Assembly (NCBI GenBank): GCA_900321035.1
Contig: ONUH01000005.1
Location: 60,953-124,952, forward strand
Direction: 5' to 3'
From: an uncultured Selenomonadales bacterium
GTDB lineage: Bacteria > Bacillota > Negativicutes > Selenomonadales > Selenomonadaceae
Length of the DNA: 64,000 nucleotides
How positions within the stretch are numbered: position 1 is the stretch's first letter; each line of letters begins with the position of its first letter. Made by a program: the position numbers and the translations under genes. Shown in pieces: positions 43,914 through 52,015 of this stretch. The notes beneath the pieces are model-generated. The model saw nothing but the letters and a program-made list of their open reading frames with translations. It was not told the origin of the DNA and made no database searches.

Positions 43914-44297
43914 ATGTTTTTGAATCTTTTCAAGTCCAAAATACACCGTGCGACGGTCACGGAAGCAAACCTCAACTACATGGGGAGCATCACCATCGAC
44001 GAGGCGCTGATGGAAAAGGCGCATATCCTGCCCAACGAGCGCGTGCAGGTGGTGGACAACAACAACGGCGCGCGTCTCGAGACCTATGTGATTCCCGGCC
44101 CGAAAGGCTCCGGCGTCATCTGCCTGAACGGCGCGGCGGCGCGCTGCGCTCAGCCCGGCGACACGGTCATCATCATGGCCTACGCGTGGATGGACGAGGC
44201 GGAGGCGAAAAGCTGGAAGCCGACGGTGGTCATGGTGGACGAAAAGAATCGCCCTGTCGAGGTGCGCGACGTCGAATACCACGGACAGACCGAATAA
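43914..44297 (+). CDS. panD: Aspartate 1-decarboxylase proenzyme
   Basis: Makes beta-alanine from aspartate for pantothenate. The 127-residue precursor self-cleaves at Gly24-Ser25 (NYMGSITID) to form the pyruvoyl cofactor; finding Gly-Ser at the canonical 24-25 supports ATG 43914 over the upstream GTG 43905. The [17 protein letters not shown] region matches the C-terminus. It begins five bases after panC. Confidence 0.97.
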   Translation: MFLNLFKSKIHRATVTEANLNYMGSITIDEALMEKAHILPNERVQVVDNNNGARLETYVIPGPKGSGVICLNGAAARCAQPGDTVIIMAYAWMDEAEAKSWKPTVVMVDEKNRPVEVRDVEYHGQTE

Positions 44298-44319
44298 AAT
44301 GTTTTGAAGGGCGAGAAGG

Positions 44320-44364
44320 AAAATCCCTCTTTTTGGCGAATAAAAGCCGAGAAGAGGGATTTTT
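44320..44364 (+). terminator. panD terminator
   Basis: AAATCCCTCTT and AAGAGGGATTTTT form an 11-bp stem with an inner GGC/GCC pair. Confidence 0.85.
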
Positions 44365-44391
44365 ATTTCCAGCAGGAAAGGAGCGCGACTT

Positions 44392-44904
44392 ATGGATTTT
44401 GCACAGCTCAGCCGGGCGCGGTATTCGCTTCGGAAATTCAGCGACAGACCTTTGGAGCAGGAAAAGCTCGACTTGATCTTGGAAGCGGGACGCAGCGCGC
44501 CGACGGCGAAAAATTATCAGCCCCAGCGCATTTTCGTCGCGAACACGCCGGAGGCGCTGGCCAAGGCGGATAAATGCACGGAATGTCATTTCCATGCGCC
44601 GGTCATTTTGATCATCGGCTACGACGAGAAAATCTCGGCCAAGCATACGATCGGCAACTTCGATTTCGGCATGATGGACGCGACGATTGCTATCACGCAG
44701 ATGATGCTGCAGGCGACCAATCTCGGCGTCGGCAATATCTGCATCGGGCTGTTCGACCCGACGAAAGTGCACGGGGAATTTCCGGAGACGAAAGAGACGA
44801 CGCTGATTTCGATGCTGTTCCTGGGGTATCCGGCGGAGGGTGCGAAGCCCGCGTATCTGCACGACGAGCGAATCCCGTTGGAAGATATGGTGAAGTATCT
44901 TTGA
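44392..44904 (+). CDS. Nitroreductase family protein (first of a pair)
   Basis: A 170-residue FMN-dependent nitroreductase-fold protein. SRARYSLRKFSDRPLEQEKL and ILEAGRSAPTAKNYQPQRI give the N-terminal FMN-binding arginines; MMDATIAITQMMLQATNLGVGNICIG and the GYPAEGAKP C-terminus complete the fold. Physiological substrate unknown. It is short for the family, lacking extra helices. ATG 44392 follows AGGAAAGGAG. Confidence 0.85.
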   Translation: MDFAQLSRARYSLRKFSDRPLEQEKLDLILEAGRSAPTAKNYQPQRIFVANTPEALAKADKCTECHFHAPVILIIGYDEKISAKHTIGNFDFGMMDATIAITQMMLQATNLGVGNICIGLFDPTKVHGEFPETKETTLISMLFLGYPAEGAKPAYLHDERIPLEDMVKYL

Positions 44905-44934
44905 TTATTTTGATCACGTAAGGAGGGACTTTCA

Positions 44935-45141
44935 ATGCCGTATGTCAACATCAAGATCACCCGCGAAGGGGAGGTGACGGCGGAGCAGAAGAGGCAGCTC
45001 ATCGAGGGGGCGACAAATCTTCTGCACGACGTTCTCGGAAAGAACAAGGCGACCACCGTCGTGACCATCGACGAGGTGGAAACGGACAACTGGGGAATCG
45101 GAGGCGTGCCCGTCACGGAAATCAGAAAAGGAAAGAAATGA
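44935..45141 (+). CDS. 4-oxalocrotonate tautomerase family protein
   Basis: A 68-residue protein beginning MPYVNIKI; Pro2 becomes the catalytic N-terminal proline after Met removal. The repeating EQKRQLIEGATNLLHDVLGK and TTVVTIDEVETDNWGIGG segments match the family. ATG 44935 follows AAGGAGGG. It is placed between two nitroreductases and probably co-transcribed with them. Confidence 0.9.
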   Translation: MPYVNIKITREGEVTAEQKRQLIEGATNLLHDVLGKNKATTVVTIDEVETDNWGIGGVPVTEIRKGKK

Positions 45142-45151
45142 GGTTGGCGTC

Positions 45152-45730
45152 ATGGATATTATGCAGCTTATGAAATGGTGCCGCAGCTATCGACGGTTTG
45201 ACCAGTCGCGGGCGATTCCGGAAAACGTGCTGGAAAATATCATGGAGGCGTCGCGGCTCGCGAGCTCGGCGTCGAACCGCCAGCAGCTTCGCTTTTTCGT
45301 CGTCCGCTCCCCGGAAATGGTGGAAAAGATGTTTCCGTTCACCCATTGGGCGTCGGCGCTGCCGAAGGAGCTCGGGCAGCCGAAGGACGGCGAGCATCCG
45401 ACGCTCTTTGTCGTGCCGACATATGAGGCGTCGGAAAAAGCAAAGTGGACGGATATGGATATTGCCATCGCCGAAACGCGCATGACGCTTGCAGCCGCCG
45501 CCGAAGGCGTCGGAAGCTGCATCCTCGCCAATATTGAACGCGATCCGATTCGCGAGGCTTTGGGGATTCCGGCATCGAAGGAGATTGCGACCGTCGTGGC
45601 CTTCGGCTATCCGACGCACGAGTCGCATATCGTCGATGTGAAAGATGGAGAAATCAAATATTATTTGGATGAGAAGAAGGATTACTGCGTACCGAAGCGC
45701 AGCCGAGAAGAATTGTTTCATATTTTATAA
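45152..45730 (+). CDS. Nitroreductase family protein (second of a pair)
   Basis: A 192-residue FMN nitroreductase-fold protein (MKWCRSYRRFDQSRAIPENV, NIMEASRLASSASNRQQLRF, ETRMTLAAAAEGVGSCILAN, VVAFGYPTHES). It differs strongly from the first nitroreductase, so it is not a recent duplicate. It lies ten bases after the tautomerase gene; substrate unknown. Confidence 0.88.
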   Translation: MDIMQLMKWCRSYRRFDQSRAIPENVLENIMEASRLASSASNRQQLRFFVVRSPEMVEKMFPFTHWASALPKELGQPKDGEHPTLFVVPTYEASEKAKWTDMDIAIAETRMTLAAAAEGVGSCILANIERDPIREALGIPASKEIATVVAFGYPTHESHIVDVKDGEIKYYLDEKKDYCVPKRSREELFHIL

Positions 45731-45758
45731 GAATGATATAAAAACAAACACGACATAA

Positions 45759-45807
45759 GAAAACCTCCGACCGGAGCCCGTTTTTGGGAACGATCGGAGG
45801 TATTTTC
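45759..45807. terminator. Bidirectional terminator
   Basis: AAAACCTCCGACCG and CGATCGGAGGTATTTT are nearly complementary, with A and T runs on both sides, between convergent genes. Confidence 0.8.
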
Positions 45808-45828
45808 TTTAGTATGGCATGGTCCTGT

Positions 45829-48738
45829 TTAGGCGTTTTCCGTTTGCAGCTTGTCGGCGAAGACGAAGAACTCGTCTGCCGGCATCGGTTTTCCGAAAAG
45901 GAAGCCCTGGGCATAGCAGCAGCCGTTTGCAAGGAGCAGTTCTTCCTGTTCCTTCGTCTCGACGCCCTCGCAAAGTACGAGTATGTCGAGGTCGCTGCCG
46001 AGGGCCACCACGCGGCGCAGAATTTTCAATCCGCGGCTGGAGGACTCGGCGGCAAGCAGCATCGCCCGGTCGATTTTCATGATGTCCATGTCGAGGTGCT
46101 GGAGCATCGCGATGGACGAGTAGCCGGTGCAGAAATCGTCCATGGAGACGGTGCAGCCCATTTCCTTTATCGCCGCGATGATGGCCGCGGCGTTTCCCTT
46201 TCCTTCCTGCGTGTCAAAATCGACGAACGCCGTTTCCGTGATTTCAAGGTCGAGGGCGCCGGGTGGCAGCTCGTAGCGTCCGATGATTTCACGCAGGCGG
46301 TCGAGATAGCCCGGCTCGCGGATATGCAGGCCGGACTGATTGACCGAGAAGGGAATGAGAGGTCTGCCTTCGTCGAGGCGTCTCCGCTGCATCCGGCAGA
46401 CGTTTTCCAGCACATAGTAATCGAATTCGATGATGAATCCGTTTTTCTCGAAAACGCTGATGAACAGCCCCGGCATCACAAAGCCGAGCTCCGGGCTCTG
46501 CCAGCGGGTCAGGGCTTCCGCGCCGATGATCTTGTGCGTGCGAAGGTCGTATTTCGGCTGGAGCCAGATTTGGAATTCGTCGTTCGCCAACGCTTTTTGC
46601 ATCAGCTTTTCCACCATTTTTTGCTGCAGCCGCTTTTTTTGGAGCTTTTCGTCGTAAATGCCGATATTGTCGCCGGCGTCCATCGCTTCCACTTGGGCGG
46701 TGTCCGCGTTCGCCATCAGGTTCGCGATGGGAGGGACTTCGTCTGTCGGGACGGCGCAGATGCCGTAATAATACTGCATGTGAACGTCGTAGCCTTGGCT
46801 CGTCATGATGGCCGTGTCGGCGGCGAGTTTCTTCGCCGCGTCGCGGAGCGTCATGCCATTCTCGAGACGACCGAGAACATAAAGATGTGTCAGTTCCGAG
46901 GAAAGACCGTCCGCGAGCATCCACGGGTTTTCCCTCCGGACCTTCTCGACGAGTTCGCGTATGCCCCGCGCAATCGCTTCCGGATTCAGCGACGCTTTCA
47001 AAAGGTCGATGCGCTGGGTGCTGAGCACCAGGACGAACAGTCTGCCTTCCTTGCGGTCTTTTTCGTGTTTTTTGATTAGGCGCGGCGCTTTTTCCTCGAA
47101 CCAGCGGACGTTTGGCAGTCCCGTTTGCAAATTATGATGGGCGATGTCATAGGCTTCCTTGGAAGCGCGCTGGCGGATCCACATCAGATAGAGCTGGAAG
47201 CCGATGACGGAAAGCAGCGCTATGGCTAAAACAGTGATGGATTGCAGCGGATTCCTTGCGATGTACGCTTTCAGGCTTCGGTTCTGTTCCGCCGCAAACA
47301 TGTGTCGCGACAGGATCTCCTCAATGGGCGTGTCGCCCAGGTGGTTGATTTCCTTGTTCAGGATATGGACGAGGCGTGGGTCGGCCTTTTCGCTGACCGC
47401 GAAGGAAACTTGATGGGAAAAGGCGATGTTGCCGTTCGTGAACAAGTTTAGGTAATTGCCTTCTTCGATGTCGTGCTCTACTGTGATCGCTTTCAGGAAG
47501 GTCACGTCTGCGGCCTTTCGATTGACCGCGTCCATACATTCGGCGATGGTGTCGAAATATGCAAGCTGTTCGGCGGGATATTTCTGCTCAATGTATTCAT
47601 GGGTGTAAAAATGGCTTTTTGCGCAGGCGATGACAGGATTCTTCGGTAATTCGCTGTCGCGGCGCATGACCGGCACATAATTGATGGTGAGGTAGGGAAA
47701 CGTCAGGATGGCGTTGTGCAGGTGGCCCCAGTTAAAATCGGCGTAATAATCGGTGACGACTTCGACGTCGCCTTTTTCCAAAAGCTGTACCAATTCCCCG
47801 TTGGTTTTCGTTTCGCGAACGTCGAAACGGACGCCGAGGTCCGATTCCATGCGCCGGATGATTTCGGCGATGATGCCCTTTGCCTCGCCGTTCTCGAAAT
47901 AGGTGTAAGGCTTCTGTCCCGGCGACGAGACGGCGGTAATGACCGGGTGCTTTTCCAAATATTCCTTTTCATCGGGCGTCAGGAGAAGCGGCGCGCCGTT
48001 CTGCCCGGCATATTTTGCGTAAAACTGGCCTCGGATATGAGGGTTGAGCAGCATCAGCTGCTCGACGGCTTGATTGATATTTTCGCGGATTTCGGCGCGG
48101 TCCTCCCGAGTGGCGATGGAAAAAGGTTTTGTAAACAGATAAGCGTTCATCGGAGATTCCGTGCCGTGATAGACGGCGGCGTCTATGAAGGCGTCGATCT
48201 CGCCGTTTTTGTACATGGTAATGATTTGGAAGAATCTTTCGGCGGGAACGAGCACAAAATCCTGATTTTCGTGGAGGCCGTGCGAAAGAAGGGCAGAGCG
48301 AATATCCTGCTCGGAGCAGATGAACGAGGTATATCCGATACGGAGCTTCTGTCCGGCAGCCAACGTTTTGTCCGGACGGATGGTGACGCCGATCGGGGAA
48401 TAGGTAATCGAGTGCTTCGCTGTCACGAGATCTGGCTGGGCGTCGTATGTGTCCGGCAACGCGGCTATTAAATCGATTTCGCCGAGCCGAAGTTTTTCCA
48501 CGCACTGCGTGGGCTGCGCCTCGACGTACTCAAAACGGTAGCCGCCGTAAACGGCGATGGCTTCCAGATAGTCGTATAGGAAGCCGCGGAAATAGCCGTC
48601 CTTGCCCTTGGAAATATATCCGGGCACGTCAGTATATCCGACGCGCAGTACGGGCGTGTCGGCTTCGGCCGTGGACGCGCACGGCAAAAGAAACCCCAGT
48701 GCGAGCAGGATTGCCGCAAGGAATGCGCGTTTTCGCAT
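45829..48738 (-). CDS. Periplasmic-sensing EAL-domain phosphodiesterase with degenerate GGDEF
   Basis: A 969-residue membrane signalling protein. A signal-like N-terminus (RAFLAAILLALGFLLPCAS) leads into two tandem family 3 solute-binding domains (about 30-260 and 265-510; LRVGYTDVPGYISKGKDG and ITAVSSPGQKPYTYFENG), a membrane helix (ITVLAIALLSVIGFQLYLMW), a GGDEF-like domain lacking the GGDEF motif, and an EAL domain with GAEALTRW, ITETAF, SMDDFCTGYSSIAML and CEGVETKEQ. It should hydrolyse cyclic di-GMP in response to an amino-acid-like ligand. ATG 48738 suits AGGAGG better than GTG 48747. Confidence 0.9.
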   Translation of the reverse strand: MRKRAFLAAILLALGFLLPCASTAEADTPVLRVGYTDVPGYISKGKDGYFRGFLYDYLEAIAVYGGYRFEYVEAQPTQCVEKLRLGEIDLIAALPDTYDAQPDLVTAKHSITYSPIGVTIRPDKTLAAGQKLRIGYTSFICSEQDIRSALLSHGLHENQDFVLVPAERFFQIITMYKNGEIDAFIDAAVYHGTESPMNAYLFTKPFSIATREDRAEIRENINQAVEQLMLLNPHIRGQFYAKYAGQNGAPLLLTPDEKEYLEKHPVITAVSSPGQKPYTYFENGEAKGIIAEIIRRMESDLGVRFDVRETKTNGELVQLLEKGDVEVVTDYYADFNWGHLHNAILTFPYLTINYVPVMRRDSELPKNPVIACAKSHFYTHEYIEQKYPAEQLAYFDTIAECMDAVNRKAADVTFLKAITVEHDIEEGNYLNLFTNGNIAFSHQVSFAVSEKADPRLVHILNKEINHLGDTPIEEILSRHMFAAEQNRSLKAYIARNPLQSITVLAIALLSVIGFQLYLMWIRQRASKEAYDIAHHNLQTGLPNVRWFEEKAPRLIKKHEKDRKEGRLFVLVLSTQRIDLLKASLNPEAIARGIRELVEKVRRENPWMLADGLSSELTHLYVLGRLENGMTLRDAAKKLAADTAIMTSQGYDVHMQYYYGICAVPTDEVPPIANLMANADTAQVEAMDAGDNIGIYDEKLQKKRLQQKMVEKLMQKALANDEFQIWLQPKYDLRTHKIIGAEALTRWQSPELGFVMPGLFISVFEKNGFIIEFDYYVLENVCRMQRRRLDEGRPLIPFSVNQSGLHIREPGYLDRLREIIGRYELPPGALDLEITETAFVDFDTQEGKGNAAAIIAAIKEMGCTVSMDDFCTGYSSIAMLQHLDMDIMKIDRAMLLAAESSSRGLKILRRVVALGSDLDILVLCEGVETKEQEELLLANGCCYAQGFLFGKPMPADEFFVFADKLQTENA

Positions 48739-48895
48739 GACGGACACCTCCTTCCCAATCTTACCTATCTATAATACATAATAGTACTATTTTATCAATT
48801 ATACTAAACGCCATGCGTTATTTCAAGGATTACTGAAAGAATGGGGCTTTGTGTTCAGCTATTTATGCGGATAGACGGAAAAGATTGGGGGAGTA

Positions 48896-49043
48896 TATCG
48901 AAGCCTTGCCACGATGAAACGCCGCTGAGGAGTATTTTGTCTGTCGACAAAATTGGAACTAAGGCGTTATATCGAAGCTTTGCTTCGATGAAACGCCGCT
49001 GAGGGGTATTTTGTCTGTCGACAAAATTGGAACTAAGGCGTTA
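48896..49043. repeat. 74-bp unit repeated twice in tandem
   Basis: 48896-48969 and 48970-49043 are near-identical copies. Each contains ATCGAAGC...TTCGAT, then AACGCC...GGCGTT enclosing TTTTGTC-TGTC-GACAAAA, so each unit can fold into nested hairpins. In the first copy the left hairpin is disturbed (CCTTGCCACGAT) whereas it is intact in the second. It lies 28 bases before the purine permease start and may form part of its leader. Confidence 0.8.
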
Positions 49044-49070
49044 TAATAAGAGCTATGGGGGGATAAACAA

Positions 49071-50432
49071 ATGGAACATTTTTTCAAGTTGCAGGAACGG
49101 GGAACCGACGTCCGCACGGAAGTAATGGCGGGTCTGACTACGTTCATGACGATGGCGTACATCCTTGCGGTCAATCCGGGCATCTTGAGCGCGGCCGGCA
49201 TGGACGCGGGCGCGGTCTTCACGGCGACGGCGCTGGCGTCGGCGATCGGCACGCTCTTCATGGCGATCTGCGCGAATATGCCTATCGCGCTTTCGGCGGC
49301 CATGGGTCTGAATGCGTACTTCGCGTTCACAGTGGTCATCGGTATGGGCTACACTTGGCAGCAGGCGCTGGCTGCGGTCTTCGTGGAAGGCATCATCTTT
49401 TGCGTGCTGTCCCTGACAAGGATTCGTGAAGCGCTTTTTGACGCGATTCCGAAGCAGCTGAAAACGGCGGTGTCGGTCGGCATCGGAATGTTCATCTGTT
49501 TCATCGGTCTGCAAAACGCGCATGTCGTTGTGGACGGCCCGACGCTTGTAAAGCTCTATCCGTTCAGCACGGCGCTGGCGGACGGGACGTTCCGCACGGA
49601 AGGGATTACCGTATTTTTGGCGCTGGTCGGGCTTCTGCTGACGGCGGTGCTGATGGCGAAAAATGTCAAAGGCGGCGTCCTTTTGGGCATTATCGCCACA
49701 TGGGGACTGGGGATGGTCTGCCAGCTCGCGGGATTTTATATCCCCGACCCGGCGAAGGGATATTTCAGCCTGTTCCCGTCGGGGATCGTCTCGATGCCCG
49801 CGTCCATGGCGCCGACATTTTTGCAGCTCGATTTCGCATCCATCTATTCGGTGAATTTCCTCACGATCCTCTTTGCGTTTTTATTCGTGGATACGTTTGA
49901 TACGCTTGGGACCGTTATCGGCTGCGCGTCGAAAGCGGGGATGCTGGACGAAGAAGGGCGGCTGCCGAATATTCGGAACGTGCTGATGGCAGACGCCGTC
50001 GGCACGGCGGTGGGCGCGCTCTTGGGCACGTCGACCATCTCGTCCTTCGTCGAGTCCTCCGCGGGTATCGCCCAGGGCGGACGCACGGGGCTTTCCTCCG
50101 TTGTGACGGCGGGGCTGTTCCTGCTGGCGCTGTTTTTCTCGCCGCTGTTCCTCGCGATTCCGGCCTTTGCCACCGCGCCCGCGTTGATCATGGTCGGATT
50201 CCTGATGATGCAGCAGGTGAAGGACATCGACTGGTTCACGGATTACACGGAAGCGATTCCGGCGTTCATCGCCATCACCACCATGGCGTTTGCCTACTCC
50301 ATCTCGGAAGGCATCGCGTTCGGCTTCATTTTCTATACGCTGCTCCATGTCCTGACCGGAAAGTTGGACAAAGTCACGCCGCTCATGTATGTGCTGACGG
50401 TATTGTTCATTATGAAATATATTTTCCTGTGA
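49071..50432 (+). CDS. AzgA/PbuG-type hypoxanthine/guanine/adenine permease
   Basis: A 453-residue NCS2-superfamily purine permease with 12-14 membrane segments. AGLTTFMTMAYILAVNPGIL, NMPIALSAAMGLNAYFAF, FLFVDTFDTLGTVIGCAS and ALLGTSTISSFVESSAGIAQ are diagnostic of the AzgA/PbuG branch. ATG 49071 follows GGGGGG. No purine riboswitch is visible upstream; instead there is the 74-bp tandem repeat. Confidence 0.95.
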   Translation: MEHFFKLQERGTDVRTEVMAGLTTFMTMAYILAVNPGILSAAGMDAGAVFTATALASAIGTLFMAICANMPIALSAAMGLNAYFAFTVVIGMGYTWQQALAAVFVEGIIFCVLSLTRIREALFDAIPKQLKTAVSVGIGMFICFIGLQNAHVVVDGPTLVKLYPFSTALADGTFRTEGITVFLALVGLLLTAVLMAKNVKGGVLLGIIATWGLGMVCQLAGFYIPDPAKGYFSLFPSGIVSMPASMAPTFLQLDFASIYSVNFLTILFAFLFVDTFDTLGTVIGCASKAGMLDEEGRLPNIRNVLMADAVGTAVGALLGTSTISSFVESSAGIAQGGRTGLSSVVTAGLFLLALFFSPLFLAIPAFATAPALIMVGFLMMQQVKDIDWFTDYTEAIPAFIAITTMAFAYSISEGIAFGFIFYTLLHVLTGKLDKVTPLMYVLTVLFIMKYIFL

Positions 50433-50436
50433 TACT

Positions 50437-50472
50437 AATCGCAGTTAAGATTTTTAATCTTTACTGCGATTT
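50437..50472 (+). terminator. Purine permease terminator
   Basis: AATCGCAGTTAAGAT and ATCTTTACTGCGATT form a strong stem five bases after the stop. Confidence 0.8.
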
Positions 50473-50520
50473 ATGAGACATCAGACGTGCCTTAGGCGTG
50501 TCTGCAGCCTGTGAAGCAGG

Positions 50521-50564
50521 CTTATCTTCGGTCTGAATTTTATTGAATTTTGGTCGAAGATAAG
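50521..50564. repeat. Inverted repeat in the ybaK leader
   Basis: CTTATCTTCG (50521-50530) and CGAAGATAAG (50555-50564) are perfect 10-base arms around 24 bases, 20 bases before the ybaK start. It could be an operator or an mRNA hairpin. Two smaller hairpins (around 50484-50504 and 50506-50522) precede it. Confidence 0.5.
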
Positions 50565-50584
50565 TATTAGCGCGGGAGGATAAA

Positions 50585-51055
50585 ATGGCAATCGAAAAGG
50601 TGAAGGCATTTTTCCGGCAGCACGGCATGGAAGACAAAGTGCTGGAATTCGAGACCTCCAGCGCGACGGTGGAGCTGGCGGCGCAGGCGCTTCATTGCGA
50701 GCCGTGCCGCATAGCAAAGACGCTTTCCTTCATGGGAAAGGAAGGTCCGCTCTTGGTCGTCGCCGCGGGGGACGCGAAAATCGACAATCCGAAATTCAAG
50801 GCGCAGTTCGGTACGAAGCCGAAGATGCTGACGCCGGAGGAAAACGTCGAGTTGATCGGTCACGCGGTGGGCGGCGTTTGTCCCTTCGCCGTCAACGACG
50901 GCGTGAAAATCTATCTGGACGAATCGCTGAAGCGGTTTAAAACGGTATTCCCCGCCTGCGGCAGCGCAAACAGCGCCATTGAGCTGACGATGGAGGAATT
51001 GGAGACCTATTCGTCCTTCGCCGCATGGATCGACGTCTGCAAGGCTTGGCAATAA
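50585..51055 (+). CDS. ybaK: YbaK/EbsC-type aminoacyl-tRNA deacylase
   Basis: A 156-residue trans-editing domain protein that clears mischarged tRNA (Cys-tRNA-Pro in characterised YbaK). Signatures: FETSSATVELAAQALHCEPC, RIAKTLSFMGKEGPLLVVAA with the conserved lysine, LIGHAVGGVCPFAVNDGVKI and VFPACGSANSAIELT. ATG 50585 follows GGGAGG. Its 3' side is closed by the third TCTGAGG hairpin. Confidence 0.92.
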   Translation: MAIEKVKAFFRQHGMEDKVLEFETSSATVELAAQALHCEPCRIAKTLSFMGKEGPLLVVAAGDAKIDNPKFKAQFGTKPKMLTPEENVELIGHAVGGVCPFAVNDGVKIYLDESLKRFKTVFPACGSANSAIELTMEELETYSSFAAWIDVCKAWQ

Positions 51056-51130
51056 AAAAGAAAAATGAAAAGCGTGTCAGATGCGAAAAAAAGTTCCGCG
51101 CCGGACGCGCTTTTGAGGGCCCTCAAAAAA

Positions 51131-51170
51131 TCTGAGGTAAGAAATTATTACTTTCTTACCCCGGATTTTT
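51131..51170 (+). terminator. TCTGAGG hairpin repeat, copy 3 (ybaK terminator)
   Basis: TCTGAGGTAAGAAA (51131-51144) pairs with TTTCTTACCCCGGA (51152-51165) with one mismatch and a wobble, followed by five T. Same hairpin family as 835-881 and 42990-43026. Confidence 0.75.
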
Positions 51171-51407
51171 ATGATATTTTTTGCGGCGGTGATTCTTGTG
51201 GGGCTGTCCACGGCGTCGCCTGTCGTCGGCGGCGGGGAAAAATTCACGATCCGCAGCGCTTCGATGGATAAGACGCGAGTGGTGGCGGGCGTCTATGGCA
51301 GCCAAGCCATCAACGACCGCTGGCGTATCGGTGCAGAAGTCGGCCTCGCGCAGGGCGCCCACGATCAGGACGTGACCGCAAGCCTTTCGCTGCGGTATTC
51401 ATGGTAA
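51171..51407 (+). CDS. Possible small outer-membrane-like protein or gene fragment
   Basis: A 78-codon frame starting right at the end of the ybaK terminator with no ribosome site. It has a hydrophobic start (FFAAVILVGLSTASPVVGGG) and an amphipathic C-terminus (GVYGSQAINDRWRIGAEVGL, VTASLSLRYSW) that alternates like beta-barrel strands and ends in an aromatic residue, as outer membrane proteins do. It may be the 3' end of a deleted barrel or autotransporter gene rather than a functional gene. Confidence 0.3.
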   Translation: MIFFAAVILVGLSTASPVVGGGEKFTIRSASMDKTRVVAGVYGSQAINDRWRIGAEVGLAQGAHDQDVTASLSLRYSW

Positions 51408-51519
51408 TCGATTCTCCTTGGCGTCGCGCCTCGAAAAAATTTTTTCCAAAATCCTGTCACGATTTTTTATCTCGTGCATATATACGGATGAAAAGAAAAA
51501 TGAAAGGGGAGCGGCGCAT

Positions 51520-51747
51520 ATGAAAGAACATGAAATGGAACGGCGGCTTTCGGGATTTGATTTCTCGACGTTGTCTCCGGTGCGGGAGCCGTTGCTGCAA
51601 AAATTGCTGGGCCTTCGTCGTTCGCAAGAGTTGCTTGCACAGGCAAACAAAGACCTGTGGACGCAGCGGATCGATGACGAGATGTTGGATGATGTGGCGG
51701 CGGCGGGGAATCCCGTCCCGAACAAAAAGCCGGAAGGCGATAAGTGA
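51520..51747 (+). CDS. Small peptide with a RiPP-leader-like C-terminal motif
   Basis: A 75-residue protein with a strong ribosome site (AAAGGGGAG, spacing eight). A helical N-terminus (MERRLSGFDFSTLSPVREPL, LLQKLLGLRRSQELLAQANK) leads to IDDEMLDDVAAAGNPVPNKK. The D/E-rich L-x2-V-A-A-x-G turn followed by a short polar tail resembles leader peptides of peptide natural products (usually ELxxVxGG), but the tail is only about 15 residues, has no Cys and no modification enzyme or exporter is adjacent. I infer a secreted or processed small peptide at best. Confidence 0.5.
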   Translation: MKEHEMERRLSGFDFSTLSPVREPLLQKLLGLRRSQELLAQANKDLWTQRIDDEMLDDVAAAGNPVPNKKPEGDK

Positions 51748-51784
51748 TATCGTATATGTTCTTTCATGTATGGGGAGTCATATC

Positions 51785-52015
51785 ATGAAGAATAGTTTTC
51801 CGAAGCGGGCTTTCCTGCCGCTGTGTCTCGCTCTGAGCCTTGCGCTGCTCGGCGGGTGCAGCTGCAGTGCCAGCAGCACCTCGGAAACGATTTTGAATAC
51901 AATTTCACATATTGATGCAGTTGATGCTTCTAAACGACAAAAGCGTACCCGGTGCGAAAATGTTCCGCGCCGGGTACGCTTTTTAGCATCCTCAAAAATA
52001 ATCCTGAATTTTTAA
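51785..52015 (+). pseudogene. Truncated lipoprotein running into a terminator
   Basis: Begins as a clear lipoprotein: MKNSFPKRAF, hydrophobic LPLCLALSLALLGG and lipobox LLGGC with Cys25, then SCSASSTSET. After about residue 48 the frame passes through a strong intrinsic terminator (51940-51985: AAAAGCGTACCCGG with CCGGGTACGCTTTTT), so the annotated C-terminus is translated from hairpin DNA. The gene seems cut off after its signal peptide. Confidence 0.5.
51940..51986 (+). terminator. Strong terminator inside the lipoprotein frame
   Basis: AAAAGCGTACCCGG and CCGGGTACGCTTTTT form a 14-bp stem with a T run. Confidence 0.8.

Noticed and set aside
48896..49043. CRISPR-like array
   Set aside because: Two adjacent 74-bp copies without distinct spacers and no cas genes; this is a tandem repeat.
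48896..49070. Purine riboswitch before the purine permease
   Set aside because: The characteristic purine-aptamer loop sequences are not visible; the region is explained by the tandem repeat.
51061..51271. 68-codon frame after ybaK
   Set aside because: Runs through the ybaK terminator hairpin and has no resemblance to any protein.
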